A stretch of DNA of 64,000 nt from Alteripontixanthobacter maritimus (GCF_003340475.1 NZ_QBKA01000002.1:1683501-1747500); one strand, 5' to 3'. Shown: positions 17,247 through 26,757, counted from the first letter of the stretch. The notes: generated from the sequence alone by a model not told the origin. Numbers and translations: made by a program.

Positions 17247-20200
17247 CTAGAATTTCAGGCGAACATTGCCCCCGAAGATATAATTTTTCGTTTCGTCATC
17301 GGTGGTTGCTGTTTCAAAACGTCCGAAAAAGCCGAACTCGCCATTGGAACCCAGTGGCGCCGCATAGACAGCTTCGCCTACCAAGCGGCGCTTGCCCTCG
17401 ATGCCAATCGTTTGCGTCACGACACCGAATTCTCCGGTCGAACGATCGGTAATCTGGCGGCTCGTGAATTCGATTTCACCGGCTTCGATGTTGAGCGGTT
17501 GGGCGACCGACAGGCGCAGGGTATCGGAGGCTCCGGTAACACCGCGCTTGGTTGCGGTGATTTGTCCGGCCGTGCTCCACACATCGGCACCATTGCGGAA
17601 CGCCTGCCCGCCTGCCAGCTTGGTAGAACCGCCGGTCGCCGACATATCGAATGAAAGACCGGAGCCGATGTCAATTGTTGCCGACAAAGTCACCGCGTCA
17701 GTCGCGGACCCATTCCCGAGAAACGCATCAACCGCAGTTTGTTCGCCCAGCAAGGCGTTGTCTTCACGCAAGCGGGTCCATTGCGCGTTGAACGACACAC
17801 CTTGGGCAACACGCTGTTCCAGATCGACAGTCATTGCATTGGCGTCACGCGCCCCCAACGAGCGGCGGACCATCGCGTCGAGCGGGTTCAGTCCGCGCAA
17901 TTCATGCCATTCTTCGCGGTTGTCGCTATAGCCCACCCGCATCACTGTAGTCGGCGCGATAGCGTAGCTGGCCGACGCGAACATTTCCCCGGACGCCATG
18001 CCGAGCACCGGGTTGACCCCACCTGATACGATGTTGTGGTCGCTCAGAATGCCGAAACGGTCACCCGCCAACGCCATCGAACCCTGACCATGGCCCAATG
18101 TAAAGGACAGCTTCCCATCCGGCCCGGTCAACGTGGCGGCGCTGTGCGTGGAAATTGCCGAACCCTGATCCGACATGCGCGGAACCATCGCGTCGAAGCG
18201 CAGCGTCCAGTCACCCGAAGCCAGCGTATCGTTCGACCTGACTTGTGTAATCCCGGCAACACCGTCACCGTTGCTGTCGGTGCCGTCGCTCACGATCCAG
18301 CGTGCAAAACGGTCGCTGATGAAGTCCTGCATCCGCTCGTAACCGCCGCCCAGGACGTTGGTTCGCTTACCTTGGGTAAACGAAGACATAGGGACGACGA
18401 AATCACGATACGTGTCGCCGATGTCTTCGAACATGGTGAAGAACACATCGTCTGTTTCCCATTGGCCTGGGATGCCCGCATTTACGAGGTCGGACACGGG
18501 AACAGAATTGGACTGATAACTGTCGCCTCGTTTTTCATAGAGGACGAAGCTCATACTGGAGAAATCCAGCGGCGATTGCGACGCCGTGACGTCCAGCATG
18601 CCCCAGCCATATATCGGATCGACACCAGGAGCGCCCAGATCGCGCGCCGACCTGAAGATGATCTCCGCAGTCTCGTCCGAATGCCCGGCCAGCCACTGCC
18701 AGCGATCATGAAGCAATGTGATGGCCCCCGATACCAGAGGCGCTGCGAAAGACGTGCCCGAGCGGCGCACTACGCCGCCCTGCCCATCGGACATCAGCAG
18801 CATCTCGCCCGGCGCGACGATGAAACGGTTGTAGAGTTCGTTGCCCGCGTGGCAAACGCCATTATCGAGCAAGCACGTGGTGCCGGCCTGGTTCGAAAAA
18901 CCGGATATCGAAAGGTTCGGTGACACCGAGCCGACGAAAATCGCAGCGGTATCCTGTGCGAAATTCCATTCGATATCGGTGCTTTGTGTCACCCCGTCAT
19001 TACCCGCCGCGATGACATAGACGGTCGACCCGTTATGCACGGTAATGTCGGGCCGTGCGAGCACATCCGCCAACCCCTGCGAAGCAACCCATCCGGCTTC
19101 CCCGAGTGACATGTTGATGACACTGGCCGACGCTGCATCGGTGAAAGAGGCCGATTTCAAGGTCGCGATACCAGTTGCAACGGTGTCCCACGATGCGGTT
19201 CCGTCCAGGCTGAATGGATTATAGGCGGTGATAGATGCGTTGGGCGCGATGCCCATCACGCCCTTCCCGTCGTGCTTGCCGACGATCAGGCTTGCCACGC
19301 CCGCGCCGTGGCCGCCGAGCGTATTTGTGGACCCGCCGAGCCATGTGACGTCGCCAACGTCGCGGCCGAAACTGCCGTCGATAATGCCGATAACGGAATC
19401 CGCGCCGGATCCCTGGATATGCGTAACGGATGGTGTCCAATTGGTCGCCGCCATCCAGTGATCGACCTGGTCGATACCGGAATACTGCATCAGGCTGTCG
19501 TGCCAATCGAGGAAGAACGCAGCGCGGTCCCCCTTCGATTTATTGGCGAGTGTCTGAAGGTTATCCAGATCTATGCCGTGGCGCGCAAACAGCTCAGCTG
19601 CAAAGCCATCGCTGAAGGACAGCCCGGCTTCTGCCGTATAGGCTGTGCCAAATTTCGCTTCGGAATCGGCTACCAACCGAAGCAGGCTGTCTTTCACAGC
19701 ATCGGGGGATGTGCCGGTTGGAGCGAAGACATAATTGCCCGCTATCGTTGTATATTGCAGGCCGCCCCAAAGCGTGTCGGTGGTTTCGATGACAGCACTG
19801 GTATTCTTCCAGAAATCGCCGAGCGCACTGAGATCGGCAGTATCGAAGGCGATGATATCTCCCCAGAACGCATCGATGTCGCCCCAGAATGCTCCGATAT
19901 CGCCGTAGAACGGACTGATATCACCCCAGAATGGATTGATGTCGCCCCAGAACGCGCCGATGTCTCCGTAGAACGGATTGATGTCGCCGTAATATGGAAC
20001 CAGGCTTCGCGCTTCTACTACACCGCCGATTTCGGTCTGTTCAACACGGGGGCTCTGAATGACGGCCGCGTCCAGCGCCTGCGTGTCGAGATAGAAGGTC
20101 GGAACCGCATCATGTGCGTTTACATCAGAAACCTGCGCGCGGGCAGCAGTAACAGCAGGCAAGATAACCGGCATGGGCAAAGCCGAGATAGCTTTGGGCG

Positions 20201-20351
20201 CCAGCGGGAGCGGCAGCAATTGCCCTATTGCCGGTTTCTCGCTGTTGTCAGAGTCCACTATGAGGGACCCGTCCACTTCACTCGCCTGCGCGATGCTCGC
20301 GAGCGAGAGGGCGATTGCGGCCGTGGCTGCATTGATCAGGAGTGACTTCAT
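17247..20351 (-). CDS. S8 (subtilisin-like) serine protease autotransporter with YGDI/WGDI heptad repeats
   Basis: About 1034 residues. A signal peptide (MKSLLINAATAAIALSLAS, ending AQA) is followed by seven heptads of the form (Y/W)GDIxxF at 121-169. The S8 catalytic triad is complete: Asp325 in GIIDGSFG, His348 in GGHGAGVA, Ser534 in GTSFAAP. The last 300 or so residues are a beta-rich domain ending in Phe (GGNVRLKF), as in outer-membrane barrels. Start at ATG 20351 fits the signal peptide; an upstream frame to 20417 adds no signal. Likely displayed or released at the cell surface. Substrate unknown; self-processing is possible. Confidence 0.9.
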   Translation of the reverse strand: MKSLLINAATAAIALSLASIAQASEVDGSLIVDSDNSEKPAIGQLLPLPLAPKAISALPMPVILPAVTAARAQVSDVNAHDAVPTFYLDTQALDAAVIQSPRVEQTEIGGVVEARSLVPYYGDINPFYGDIGAFWGDINPFWGDISPFYGDIGAFWGDIDAFWGDIIAFDTADLSALGDFWKNTSAVIETTDTLWGGLQYTTIAGNYVFAPTGTSPDAVKDSLLRLVADSEAKFGTAYTAEAGLSFSDGFAAELFARHGIDLDNLQTLANKSKGDRAAFFLDWHDSLMQYSGIDQVDHWMAATNWTPSVTHIQGSGADSVIGIIDGSFGRDVGDVTWLGGSTNTLGGHGAGVASLIVGKHDGKGVMGIAPNASITAYNPFSLDGTASWDTVATGIATLKSASFTDAASASVINMSLGEAGWVASQGLADVLARPDITVHNGSTVYVIAAGNDGVTQSTDIEWNFAQDTAAIFVGSVSPNLSISGFSNQAGTTCLLDNGVCHAGNELYNRFIVAPGEMLLMSDGQGGVVRRSGTSFAAPLVSGAITLLHDRWQWLAGHSDETAEIIFRSARDLGAPGVDPIYGWGMLDVTASQSPLDFSSMSFVLYEKRGDSYQSNSVPVSDLVNAGIPGQWETDDVFFTMFEDIGDTYRDFVVPMSSFTQGKRTNVLGGGYERMQDFISDRFARWIVSDGTDSNGDGVAGITQVRSNDTLASGDWTLRFDAMVPRMSDQGSAISTHSAATLTGPDGKLSFTLGHGQGSMALAGDRFGILSDHNIVSGGVNPVLGMASGEMFASASYAIAPTTVMRVGYSDNREEWHELRGLNPLDAMVRRSLGARDANAMTVDLEQRVAQGVSFNAQWTRLREDNALLGEQTAVDAFLGNGSATDAVTLSATIDIGSGLSFDMSATGGSTKLAGGQAFRNGADVWSTAGQITATKRGVTGASDTLRLSVAQPLNIEAGEIEFTSRQITDRSTGEFGVVTQTIGIEGKRRLVGEAVYAAPLGSNGEFGFFGRFETATTDDETKNYIFGGNVRLKF
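19845..19991 (-). repeat. Seven tandem 21-bp units coding (Y/W)GDIxxF
   Basis: Read on the minus strand the units encode YGDINPF, YGDIGAF, WGDINPF, WGDISPF, YGDIGAF, WGDIDAF and WGDIIAF. GDI and the final Phe never vary, while codons differ between units, indicating selection on the protein rather than very recent slippage. It sits between the signal peptide region and the protease domain. Confidence 0.92.
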
Positions 20352-20750
20352 GGCTCGGGTCCAAAGGGCTTGCGTATCGGGAACACCGATCGCCAGCCCT
20401 GCTACTCGAAGCGGCACGTAAGTTCGGTTCAGGAGCCTAGTTAATTTTTAAACAAATTGTGAATCGTTACGGAGCGGTTCCGAAACGCCCCGCTCTGCCG
20501 ACAATGGGTCGATAGCGTTTTCCAGGTCATTAATTATCAGTAAAGACCAAGATCGACGAAATCCTGCACCCTGAATTTATTTTCCGGCAATAGTTACTGA
20601 AGCGATCCGTAATCCAATGATCTCGGCAAGGTTTGACGTGCGCAAAACTTACAGATGATTCGCAGTCGGGCATGCCTAAGGCTGGGCATTCCAGCTATAC
20701 CCCGTCGCTGGACGGAACTTGGCTCCCATACGACCGCGCTGACAAGGCAA
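20352..20750. other. Intergenic region between the protease gene and tRNA-Thr
   Basis: About 400 bp with no credible coding frame. The part next to the protease start (20440-20460) is AT-rich (TTAATTTTTAAACAAATTGTG in outline) and is the likely protease promoter region; I find no convincing sigma-EcfG or sigma-32 motif. Nothing else identifiable. Confidence 0.5.
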
Positions 20751-20826
20751 TGGTGCCGCTTAGAGGATTCGAACCTCTGACCCCATCATTACGAATGATG
20801 TGCTCTACCAACTGAGCTAAAGCGGC
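20751..20826 (-). tRNA. tRNA-Thr (CGT anticodon)
   Basis: Reverse strand folds as a 76-nt cloverleaf: acceptor GCCGCTT pairs with AAGCGGC, D-loop CTCAGTTGGTAGAGC, anticodon stem CATCA/TGATG around loop TTCGTAA (anticodon CGT), T arm AGAGGTTCGAATCCTCT, and an encoded CCA end. Confidence 0.97.
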
Positions 20827-20889
20827 ACAGGCACCTCTCCGGCCGGCGGCAGATGCGGCGATCGCGTATGGTTGCGCGACCGCGGAAAA

Positions 20890-20963
20890 TGGAGGCCCGA
20901 GCCGGAATCGAACCGGCGTGCAAGGATTTGCAGTCCTCTGCGTAACCACTCCGCCATCGGGCC
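20890..20963 (-). tRNA. tRNA-Cys (GCA anticodon)
   Basis: Reverse strand gives a 74-nt cloverleaf: acceptor GGCCCGA/TCGGGCC, anticodon stem GGACT with anticodon GCA, T arm GCCGGTTCGATTCCGGC, discriminator U and encoded CCA. It lies 63 bp upstream of tRNA-Thr in the direction of transcription and may share a transcript. Confidence 0.97.
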
Positions 20964-21118
20964 ACTCGCACCTGTAACCGCATGGCGGCAATCGGCGCGA
21001 AGCGGCCCTCTAGCGGCTCCTGTCCCGGCATGCAATCGGCTATCGGCGAGGAGCGATATTTTGCCCGAGCTGGAAATCGGGCTGGCAAGCTGCAGCTTCG
21101 CGGGTAAGGAGCGGAGCC

Positions 21119-21910
21119 ATGGCTATTGCAGAATTACTCGAACCTGTCGGCCGCACGGCCGGGTCCTTCACTCTCCCCAAAGCGGCGGAATGGATGCAGG
21201 GGCGCACCATGTATGGCGGCGCATCGGCGCTGATTGCTTACACCGCGACCATGCGCGCTTTCCCGGACTTGCCACCGATGCAGGCGGCACAAATCGGGTT
21301 CGTGGCGCCGGTTGGCGATACGGTGGAAGTGCATACAGAAATGCTGCGCGAAGGGCGCAACGTCACCCAACTCCAGACGCAAATCATCGGCGAGAAGGGT
21401 CCTGCACTGATTGCCACTTTCCTTTTTGGCGGAGAGCGGGAGGCCAACGCCTTGCATACACCGCCCCGGCCGGAATGGTGGCCCGACGGGCCGGACAAGT
21501 TCAAACCCTTGCAGCACGACAAGGCGCCGGCCTTCATCCAGCATAATTTCGAAGTCCGCCGCGCGCAGGAAGAACGTGGCCCCATGAACGGGAGCGGCAC
21601 GCCGACGGTCCGCCGCTGGTGCCGCCTAAAAGATACAGAAGGTCTGGATGCGATGTCCGAACTGCTGCTGATGGGGGATGTCCTGCCGCCGGCAGCCTTT
21701 CGCGTGATGCAACGCATGGGGCCGGTCAGTTCGATCAACTGGGCGCTGAACGTGCTGAATAACGGGCCGCGCGACCCAGGCGGCTGGTGGCTGGCGGAGA
21801 ACGCGACCGACCATGCAGACAAGGGGTATTCCAGCGAGCGGCAAAGGTTGTTCGATGCAAAAGGCACGCAAGTGCTGGCTGGACTGCAGAGCGTGGCCGT
21901 ATTCGGGTAG
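21119..21910 (+). CDS. Acyl-CoA thioesterase, TesB-like double hotdog
   Basis: A 263-residue protein with the double-hotdog layout of the TesB-like thioesterase family: MYGGASALIAYTATMRAFP (first hotdog helix), IGFVAPVGDTVEVHTEMLREGRNVTQLQTQI (strand region), and a second repeat ending SINWALNVLNN...GWWLAENATDHADKGYSSERQRLFDAKG, where the GWW...SSERQRLFDA pattern is typical. It hydrolyses acyl-CoA to free acid and CoA. ATG 21119 follows AAGGAGCGG. Neighbouring crotonase on the opposite strand suggests a fatty-acid or ring-degradation context. Chain-length preference unknown. Confidence 0.85.
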   Translation: MAIAELLEPVGRTAGSFTLPKAAEWMQGRTMYGGASALIAYTATMRAFPDLPPMQAAQIGFVAPVGDTVEVHTEMLREGRNVTQLQTQIIGEKGPALIATFLFGGEREANALHTPPRPEWWPDGPDKFKPLQHDKAPAFIQHNFEVRRAQEERGPMNGSGTPTVRRWCRLKDTEGLDAMSELLLMGDVLPPAAFRVMQRMGPVSSINWALNVLNNGPRDPGGWWLAENATDHADKGYSSERQRLFDAKGTQVLAGLQSVAVFG

Positions 21911-21943
21911 GTACGGTCGGTCCGGCGCGAACCACTCGGCAGC

Positions 21944-22753
21944 TTATTCCGGATCGACGAAATTCGCAGGCCGTTTCTGCATCTGGCTCATCACTGCTTC
22001 CATCTGGTTGGGTGTGCGCATGATCGCCTGTTGTTCCACGCTTTCAGCCATCAGCATCTCGGTGCCGGTCTTGTCATACATAGCGTTGGAAAGGCGCTTG
22101 GCGGCCTGAATTGCGTTCGGGTTCCGCTGCGCGATGGTGGCGGCAATGGCACGGGCACGTTCAAGGGGATCGGGATCGACGTAGGTCGCGAGGCCGAGCG
22201 TTTGTGCCTCCTCCCCGGAAAATTCGCGGTTGGTATAGACCAGTTCGCGCAAGACATCGTCGCGCACCATTCCGCGCCATAACTGATAGCCGCCCATATC
22301 GGGCACCAATCCCCATTTCATTTCCATGATTGCCATCCGGGCATCCGGCGCGGCGATGCGGATGTCGGCCCCACTCGCGATTTGCATGCCGCCTCCAAAA
22401 CATACGCCGTGAAGCACGGCGATCACCGGCGCCGGCAGCTTGCGCCACGCAGTAGCGACCTGCTGGAACAGGTTGGAATCGCCATAAGTCCGTTCCGTCA
22501 GCGGCGCGCGATCCGGATCGGCAGGTGCGCCGAAGTTCGAGGTATCGAGCCCGGCGCAAAAGGACCGCCCTTCTCCCGACAGCACCACCGCGCGGACATT
22601 CTTCGCCTGATGCAATGCTGCCGCAGCGCCGATTATCGCGTCGAACATGGCCGGATCCAGTGCATTCATCTTGTCGGGCCGCGTAAGCCGCACATCGGCC
22701 ACGCCTTCATCAGACAAGATAATTGATACACGGTCATTCTGAGGGAAGGTCAT
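21944..22753 (-). CDS. Enoyl-CoA hydratase/isomerase (crotonase) family protein
   Basis: About 269 residues. Crotonase signatures are VRLTRPDKMNALDPAMFDAI, AVVLSGEGRSFCAGLD (oxyanion loop) and AVLHGVCFGGGMQIASGADIRIAAPDARMAIMEMKWGLVPDMGG (second oxyanion Gly-Gly and active-site region). The ATG at 22753 is chosen over an upstream TTG; it overlaps the TGA of the upstream winged-helix gene (ATGA), so the two are translationally coupled. Cytoplasmic acyl-CoA metabolism. Members catalyse hydration, isomerisation or hydrolysis, and the exact reaction cannot be assigned here. Confidence 0.9.
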   Translation of the reverse strand: MTFPQNDRVSIILSDEGVADVRLTRPDKMNALDPAMFDAIIGAAAALHQAKNVRAVVLSGEGRSFCAGLDTSNFGAPADPDRAPLTERTYGDSNLFQQVATAWRKLPAPVIAVLHGVCFGGGMQIASGADIRIAAPDARMAIMEMKWGLVPDMGGYQLWRGMVRDDVLRELVYTNREFSGEEAQTLGLATYVDPDPLERARAIAATIAQRNPNAIQAAKRLSNAMYDKTGTEMLMAESVEQQAIMRTPNQMEAVMSQMQKRPANFVDPE

Positions 22754-23271
22754 TCGCAAACTCTTTCGTTGTGCTGGGCAACACCCTGCCCGGGACCGGT
22801 GCTGCCGGATTTGCTATGGTGCCCGTCCTGACCTGCGCGACCTTCGCTGTCCAGCCATCCGCTGTAACCGCCGAACCAGGGTGCGCTTTGCGCCGCCAGC
22901 CGGTAACCACCTTCGCGCCCCGTTTCGATAAGCCAGTCGAGGCCGGAGACGTTCAGTTTTCTCCGCAATCTGGCGATGTGCACCGCCACCCGGTTTGTTT
23001 CGGGATCGTGGCGTAAACGCCATACGTCGCGCAACAAATTACCCCGCGTTACGAAGCAGAACGGCGTCTCCGCCAGCCGCCACAGCACTGCAAATTCACG
23101 GGGATGCAGTCCCAACCATCGTTCGGCAGAACGCGCGTCGCGGTGGAACAGGTCCAGTAGCAGCGGCCCGGCGAGGTAACGCCGCGGCAGCATCGCGGGT
23201 AAGCGCGCCCGCTCGCTTTCGTCTTCCGCACGACCAAGCGCCGCCGGATGCCCATCACCCTTCTTCTGCAT
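22750..23271 (-). CDS. Winged-helix DNA-binding protein (OmpR/PhoB C-terminal type, no receiver)
   Basis: Starting at ATG 23271 (MQKKGDGHPAAL) the protein has a Trans_reg_C winged helix: LHPREFAVLWRLAET, VTRGNLLRDVWRLRHDPETNRVAVHIARLRRKL and the wing TGREGGYRLAA. No phosphoacceptor receiver domain precedes it, so it is a stand-alone DNA-binding domain with a polar C-terminal tail of about 45 residues. It is translationally coupled to the downstream crotonase gene and may regulate it or related acyl-CoA genes (inference). The frame is open to 23343; the later ATG is preferred because the extra residues show no family features. Confidence 0.82.
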   Translation of the reverse strand: MQKKGDGHPAALGRAEDESERARLPAMLPRRYLAGPLLLDLFHRDARSAERWLGLHPREFAVLWRLAETPFCFVTRGNLLRDVWRLRHDPETNRVAVHIARLRRKLNVSGLDWLIETGREGGYRLAAQSAPWFGGYSGWLDSEGRAGQDGHHSKSGSTGPGQGVAQHNERVCE

Positions 23272-23444
23272 TATCGTCAAAGCAGTCCCAAGGGTTGATT
23301 CGCATTGCCCAAGCCATAGCGTCTTTATTGCGCGCATCAGCAAGGTCCATACGTGTTGATGCCATATTCGGTCCGGTGACGGCGGTCTCGAATTACCGGG
23401 GCGCTTGATAGCCCCTTCGGATACGCCGCGCCGGGTGACGCGGG

Positions 23445-24644
23445 TCAGGCTGCTTTCGTGTCGATGCCCAGCGTAGCGAACCAGCGCTTCACATTGCGGG
23501 CAGCCTGCCGCAGGCGTTGTTCGTTTTCCACCATGGCGATGCGGACGAAACCTTCCCCTTCTTCCCCGTAACCAACGCCCGGCGCGACGGCGACCTTGGC
23601 TTCCGTCAGCAGGCGTTTGGAGAATTCCAGGCTTCCCATATCGGCCAAGGCCGGCGGCAGAGGTGCCCAGGCGAACATGGAGGCCTTGGGCGAAGGGATG
23701 CGCCAGCCCGCACGGCCGAATGCCTCTACCATCACGTCACGGCGTTTCTGATAAAGCGCGCGGTTGCTCTCGACGATATCCTGCGGACCATTCAGCGCGG
23801 CGCAAGCGGCGGCCTGGATGGGAGTGAACGCCCCGTAATCGAGGTAGGATTTCACCCGTGTCATGGCTGCGATCATGCGCTTGTTGCCTACGGCGAAGCC
23901 CATCCGCCATCCGGCCATGGAATAGGTTTTGGACATGGAGGTAAACTCCACCGCCACATCCTTTGCGCCCAGCACCTGCATGATCGAGGGGGTCGGATTG
24001 CCGTCGAAATAAAGTTCGGAATACGCAAGGTCGGACAGGATCATAACCTTGTTCTCCTTGGCCCACACCACCAACCGTTCGTAAAAGGCCAGATCGACCA
24101 CTTCGGCGGTCGGATTTCCGGGATAGTTCACCACCAACACGCTGGGTCGCGGCACGGTGAAGGCCATCGCATTGTCGAGCGCCCGCCAATAATCCTCATC
24201 CGGCGTGGTGGGTACGGCGCGGATGGTGGCGCCGGCAATGATAAAACCGAAAGTGTGGATCGGGTAGGACGGGTTGGGCGCCAGCACCACATCGCCCGGC
24301 GCTGTGATCGCGTTGGCGAGGCTGGCGAGCCCTTCCTTGGACCCCATCGTCACCACCACCTCGGTTTCGGGATCGAGTTCGACACCGAACCGGCGACCGT
24401 AATAATCCGCCTGGGCCTTGCGTAAGCCGGGTATGCCCTTGGATTGCGAATAACCGTGCGCCGATGGTTTCAATGCCACTTCAACCAGCTTGTCGATCAC
24501 ATGTTGCGGCGGCGGCTGATCGGGATTGCCCATGCCGAGATCGATGATGTCCTCACCTGCAGCGCGCGCCGCCTGCCGCATTCCGTTAACCTCCGCAATC
24601 ACGTAAGGTGGCAGGCGCTTCATGCGGTAGAATTCTGTGTCCAT
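23445..24644 (-). CDS. alaC: Class I/II aminotransferase, AlaC-like (alanine/glutamate-pyruvate transaminase)
   Basis: A 399-residue fold-type I PLP enzyme. LGMGNPDQPPPQHV near the N-terminus, SKGIPGLRKAQADYYG, NPSYPIHTFGFIIAGA, VNYPGNPTAEV and the PLP lysine motif SMSKTYSMAGWRMGFAVGN are typical of AlaC. The reaction transfers amino groups between alanine and 2-oxoglutarate. ATG 24644 (MDTEFYRMKRLPPYV) matches the usual family N-terminus; the frame is open further upstream. It is divergent from phaC with about 166 bp between starts. LL-diaminopimelate aminotransferase is a frequent database label for this subgroup but less likely. Confidence 0.85.
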   Translation of the reverse strand: MDTEFYRMKRLPPYVIAEVNGMRQAARAAGEDIIDLGMGNPDQPPPQHVIDKLVEVALKPSAHGYSQSKGIPGLRKAQADYYGRRFGVELDPETEVVVTMGSKEGLASLANAITAPGDVVLAPNPSYPIHTFGFIIAGATIRAVPTTPDEDYWRALDNAMAFTVPRPSVLVVNYPGNPTAEVVDLAFYERLVVWAKENKVMILSDLAYSELYFDGNPTPSIMQVLGAKDVAVEFTSMSKTYSMAGWRMGFAVGNKRMIAAMTRVKSYLDYGAFTPIQAAACAALNGPQDIVESNRALYQKRRDVMVEAFGRAGWRIPSPKASMFAWAPLPPALADMGSLEFSKRLLTEAKVAVAPGVGYGEEGEGFVRIAMVENEQRLRQAARNVKRWFATLGIDTKAA

Positions 24645-24810
24645 GGTATCATCCGCTGCGTCAGGTTCGGGCCGTGTTAGTGCCGGTTTGACGCAAACTG
24701 TCCCGCCGCGCAATCATGGCGGATGCATCGACGGCAAAATGAATGCTATATTGCGCGGTGCATACGCGATACCGTTGCGAAGTATTGCGAACCTTTTATC
24801 CGGAGCATCC

Positions 24811-26757
24811 ATGACCGACAGCCGCGACCAGGACGGGCAGCAGGAAAATCAGTTCGATCAGAGCGCGCAGATTGCCGCCATGATGGAAACGCAGGCGCAA
24901 TGGATGAGGCAGTTGATGAACGGCGGAATGTTCGGTGCCATGATGCCGGGCGCTGCCGGCACCCTCCCCGGCGTGGACGCGATGCAGGAATTTGCCGCGA
25001 ACGCAGCCAGGCTGCAAGCCATGTGGACGCCCGGTGGTACCGGGGCGAGCGACAGTTCGGGCGAAGACCTAAGCGACGCGGCTGCTGCCGATCCTGCGCA
25101 TTCGGCAGCAGCCGCAGCCGCGTTGGCCGATCCATCCAAATGGCTTGCCATGATGGAAGGCTGGACGAAATCCGTACCCTTCGCCGACCCTGCGGTGCAG
25201 CAATCCATTTGGAGCGATGCAGCGCAGCTATGGCAGTCGGTCCTCGGCGGCAACGAGCAAGGCGCGTCGAGCAAGCTCCCGCGCAAAGACCGGCGGTTTG
25301 CCGACCCGCGCTGGAGCAGCAACCCGATATTCGCCCTGATCCACCAGACCTATTTGCTGATGAACGAACGTCTGACACAGATGGCAGGCGACCTCGACCA
25401 TTTGCCGCCGGAAAAACGCGAACAGGTCCGCTTTGCCACCAATACCATGCTGGAAGCGCTGAGCCCCGCGAACTTCGCCGCGACCAATCCCGTCGTGCTT
25501 GAACGCACGGTTGAAACCCGGGGTGCCAATTTGGTCAAGGGCATGGAGCACATGATGGCCGACCTAAAGGAAGGCAAGCTGACCCATGTCGACCGCGACG
25601 CTTTCACCGTAGGCGAAAACATTGCCGTGACGCCGGGCAAGGTGGTGCATGAAACGCCGCTATACCAGCTCATCCAGTATAGCCCCGTCACGCCCGACGT
25701 GCTGGCAACGCCGCTGGTAATCTTCCCGCCATGGATCAACCGTTTCTACATCCTCGATCTCAATCCCCAAAAGAGCTTCATCCGCTGGGCTGTGGAGCAA
25801 GGACTGACCGTGTTCGTCGTCAGCTGGAAATCAGCCGATACATCGATGAAGGATGTGGTGTGGGATGACTATATCCGCGCCGAAATAGGGGCCATCGACC
25901 ATATTCGCTCACGGCTTAAAGTGCCCAGCGTGCATACCATCGGCTATTGCGTTGCAGGTACCACGCTGGCCGCCGCGCTTGCGATCCTGGCACGGCGCGG
26001 CGAGGCTGAAAAAGTCGCCAGCGCCACCTTCTTTACCGCCCAGGTGGACTTCGAGGATGCAGGCGAATTGTTGCACTTCGTCGACGACAACCAGATCCAG
26101 CTGATCGAGGGGATGGCCAAGGATGGCTATATCGACGGGCGGGTGATGGCGGCCACGTTCAACATGCTGCGCGGTACGGACCTTATCTGGAACTATGTCG
26201 TCAACAATTACCTGTTGGGCGAGGACTATCCGGCTTTCGACCTGCTGCACTGGAATGGCGATGTCACCAACCTGCCGGCAAAATGGCACAGCCAATATCT
26301 GCGCGACCTATACAAGGACAACAAGCTCGTCACGCCAGACGCGCTACAGGCCGACGGTACGCCGATCGATCTTACGCAGGTAGAAACGCCGTCGTACATC
26401 CAGGCGGGCAAGGAAGATCACATTGCGCCAGCCACCAGCGTTTGGCGGATCATGGACCATTTCCAAGGGCCGATGCGCTTCGTGCTTGCCGGTTCAGGAC
26501 ATATTGCCGGCGTGGTTAATCCACCCGCTGCCGGAAAGTACCAGTACTGGATCAACGAAGAACCCGAGGTCACATCGCTCGACCAATTCCGGGAAGGCGC
26601 GGTGGAACATCCCGGTAGCTGGTGGCCGGACTGGATCGAATGGTTGCATAGCCACGGTACCCAGACGGTGCCGGCGAAGGGCAAGCGCGCGCCCGGGATG
26701 TTGAAGTCAGACCAATGTATCGAGGATGCGCCGGGACGATACGTCAAAAGCCGGTAG
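24811..26757 (+). CDS. phaC: Class I poly(3-hydroxyalkanoate) synthase
   Basis: A 648-residue protein that polymerises (R)-3-hydroxyacyl-CoA on PHA granules. The lipase-like box GYCVAG carries the nucleophile Cys380; Asp536 lies in GKEDHIAP and His564 in GSGHIAGVVNPP. The conserved PPWINRFYILDLNP and FVVSWKSAD segments precede them. ATG 24811 follows GGAG at good spacing; the open frame upstream is non-coding. The N-terminal 130 residues are longer and more Ala/Asp-rich than usual for class I enzymes. A phasin gene follows. A partial match to the phasin operator sequence lies at about 24751-24763 upstream. Confidence 0.97.
   Translation: MTDSRDQDGQQENQFDQSAQIAAMMETQAQWMRQLMNGGMFGAMMPGAAGTLPGVDAMQEFAANAARLQAMWTPGGTGASDSSGEDLSDAAAADPAHSAAAAAALADPSKWLAMMEGWTKSVPFADPAVQQSIWSDAAQLWQSVLGGNEQGASSKLPRKDRRFADPRWSSNPIFALIHQTYLLMNERLTQMAGDLDHLPPEKREQVRFATNTMLEALSPANFAATNPVVLERTVETRGANLVKGMEHMMADLKEGKLTHVDRDAFTVGENIAVTPGKVVHETPLYQLIQYSPVTPDVLATPLVIFPPWINRFYILDLNPQKSFIRWAVEQGLTVFVVSWKSADTSMKDVVWDDYIRAEIGAIDHIRSRLKVPSVHTIGYCVAGTTLAAALAILARRGEAEKVASATFFTAQVDFEDAGELLHFVDDNQIQLIEGMAKDGYIDGRVMAATFNMLRGTDLIWNYVVNNYLLGEDYPAFDLLHWNGDVTNLPAKWHSQYLRDLYKDNKLVTPDALQADGTPIDLTQVETPSYIQAGKEDHIAPATSVWRIMDHFQGPMRFVLAGSGHIAGVVNPPAAGKYQYWINEEPEVTSLDQFREGAVEHPGSWWPDWIEWLHSHGTQTVPAKGKRAPGMLKSDQCIEDAPGRYVKSR

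Noticed and set aside
18036-18923. Plus-strand 295-residue frame inside the protease gene
   Set aside because: Lies entirely opposite the S8 protease coding sequence, which carries the catalytic Ser motif; no family features.
19845-19991. CRISPR-like array
   Set aside because: The 21-bp units are contiguous, codon-phased and coding, with no spacers; no other array-like repeats were seen in the window.
20751-20963. tRNA-Thr/tRNA-Cys pair as an integration site for a genomic island
   Set aside because: No integrase, no direct repeat of a tRNA 3' end, and ordinary chromosomal genes on both sides.
23517-24425. Plus-strand 302-residue frame opposite the aminotransferase
   Set aside because: His/Arg/Gly-rich shadow; the opposite frame has the PLP lysine motif and full family pattern.
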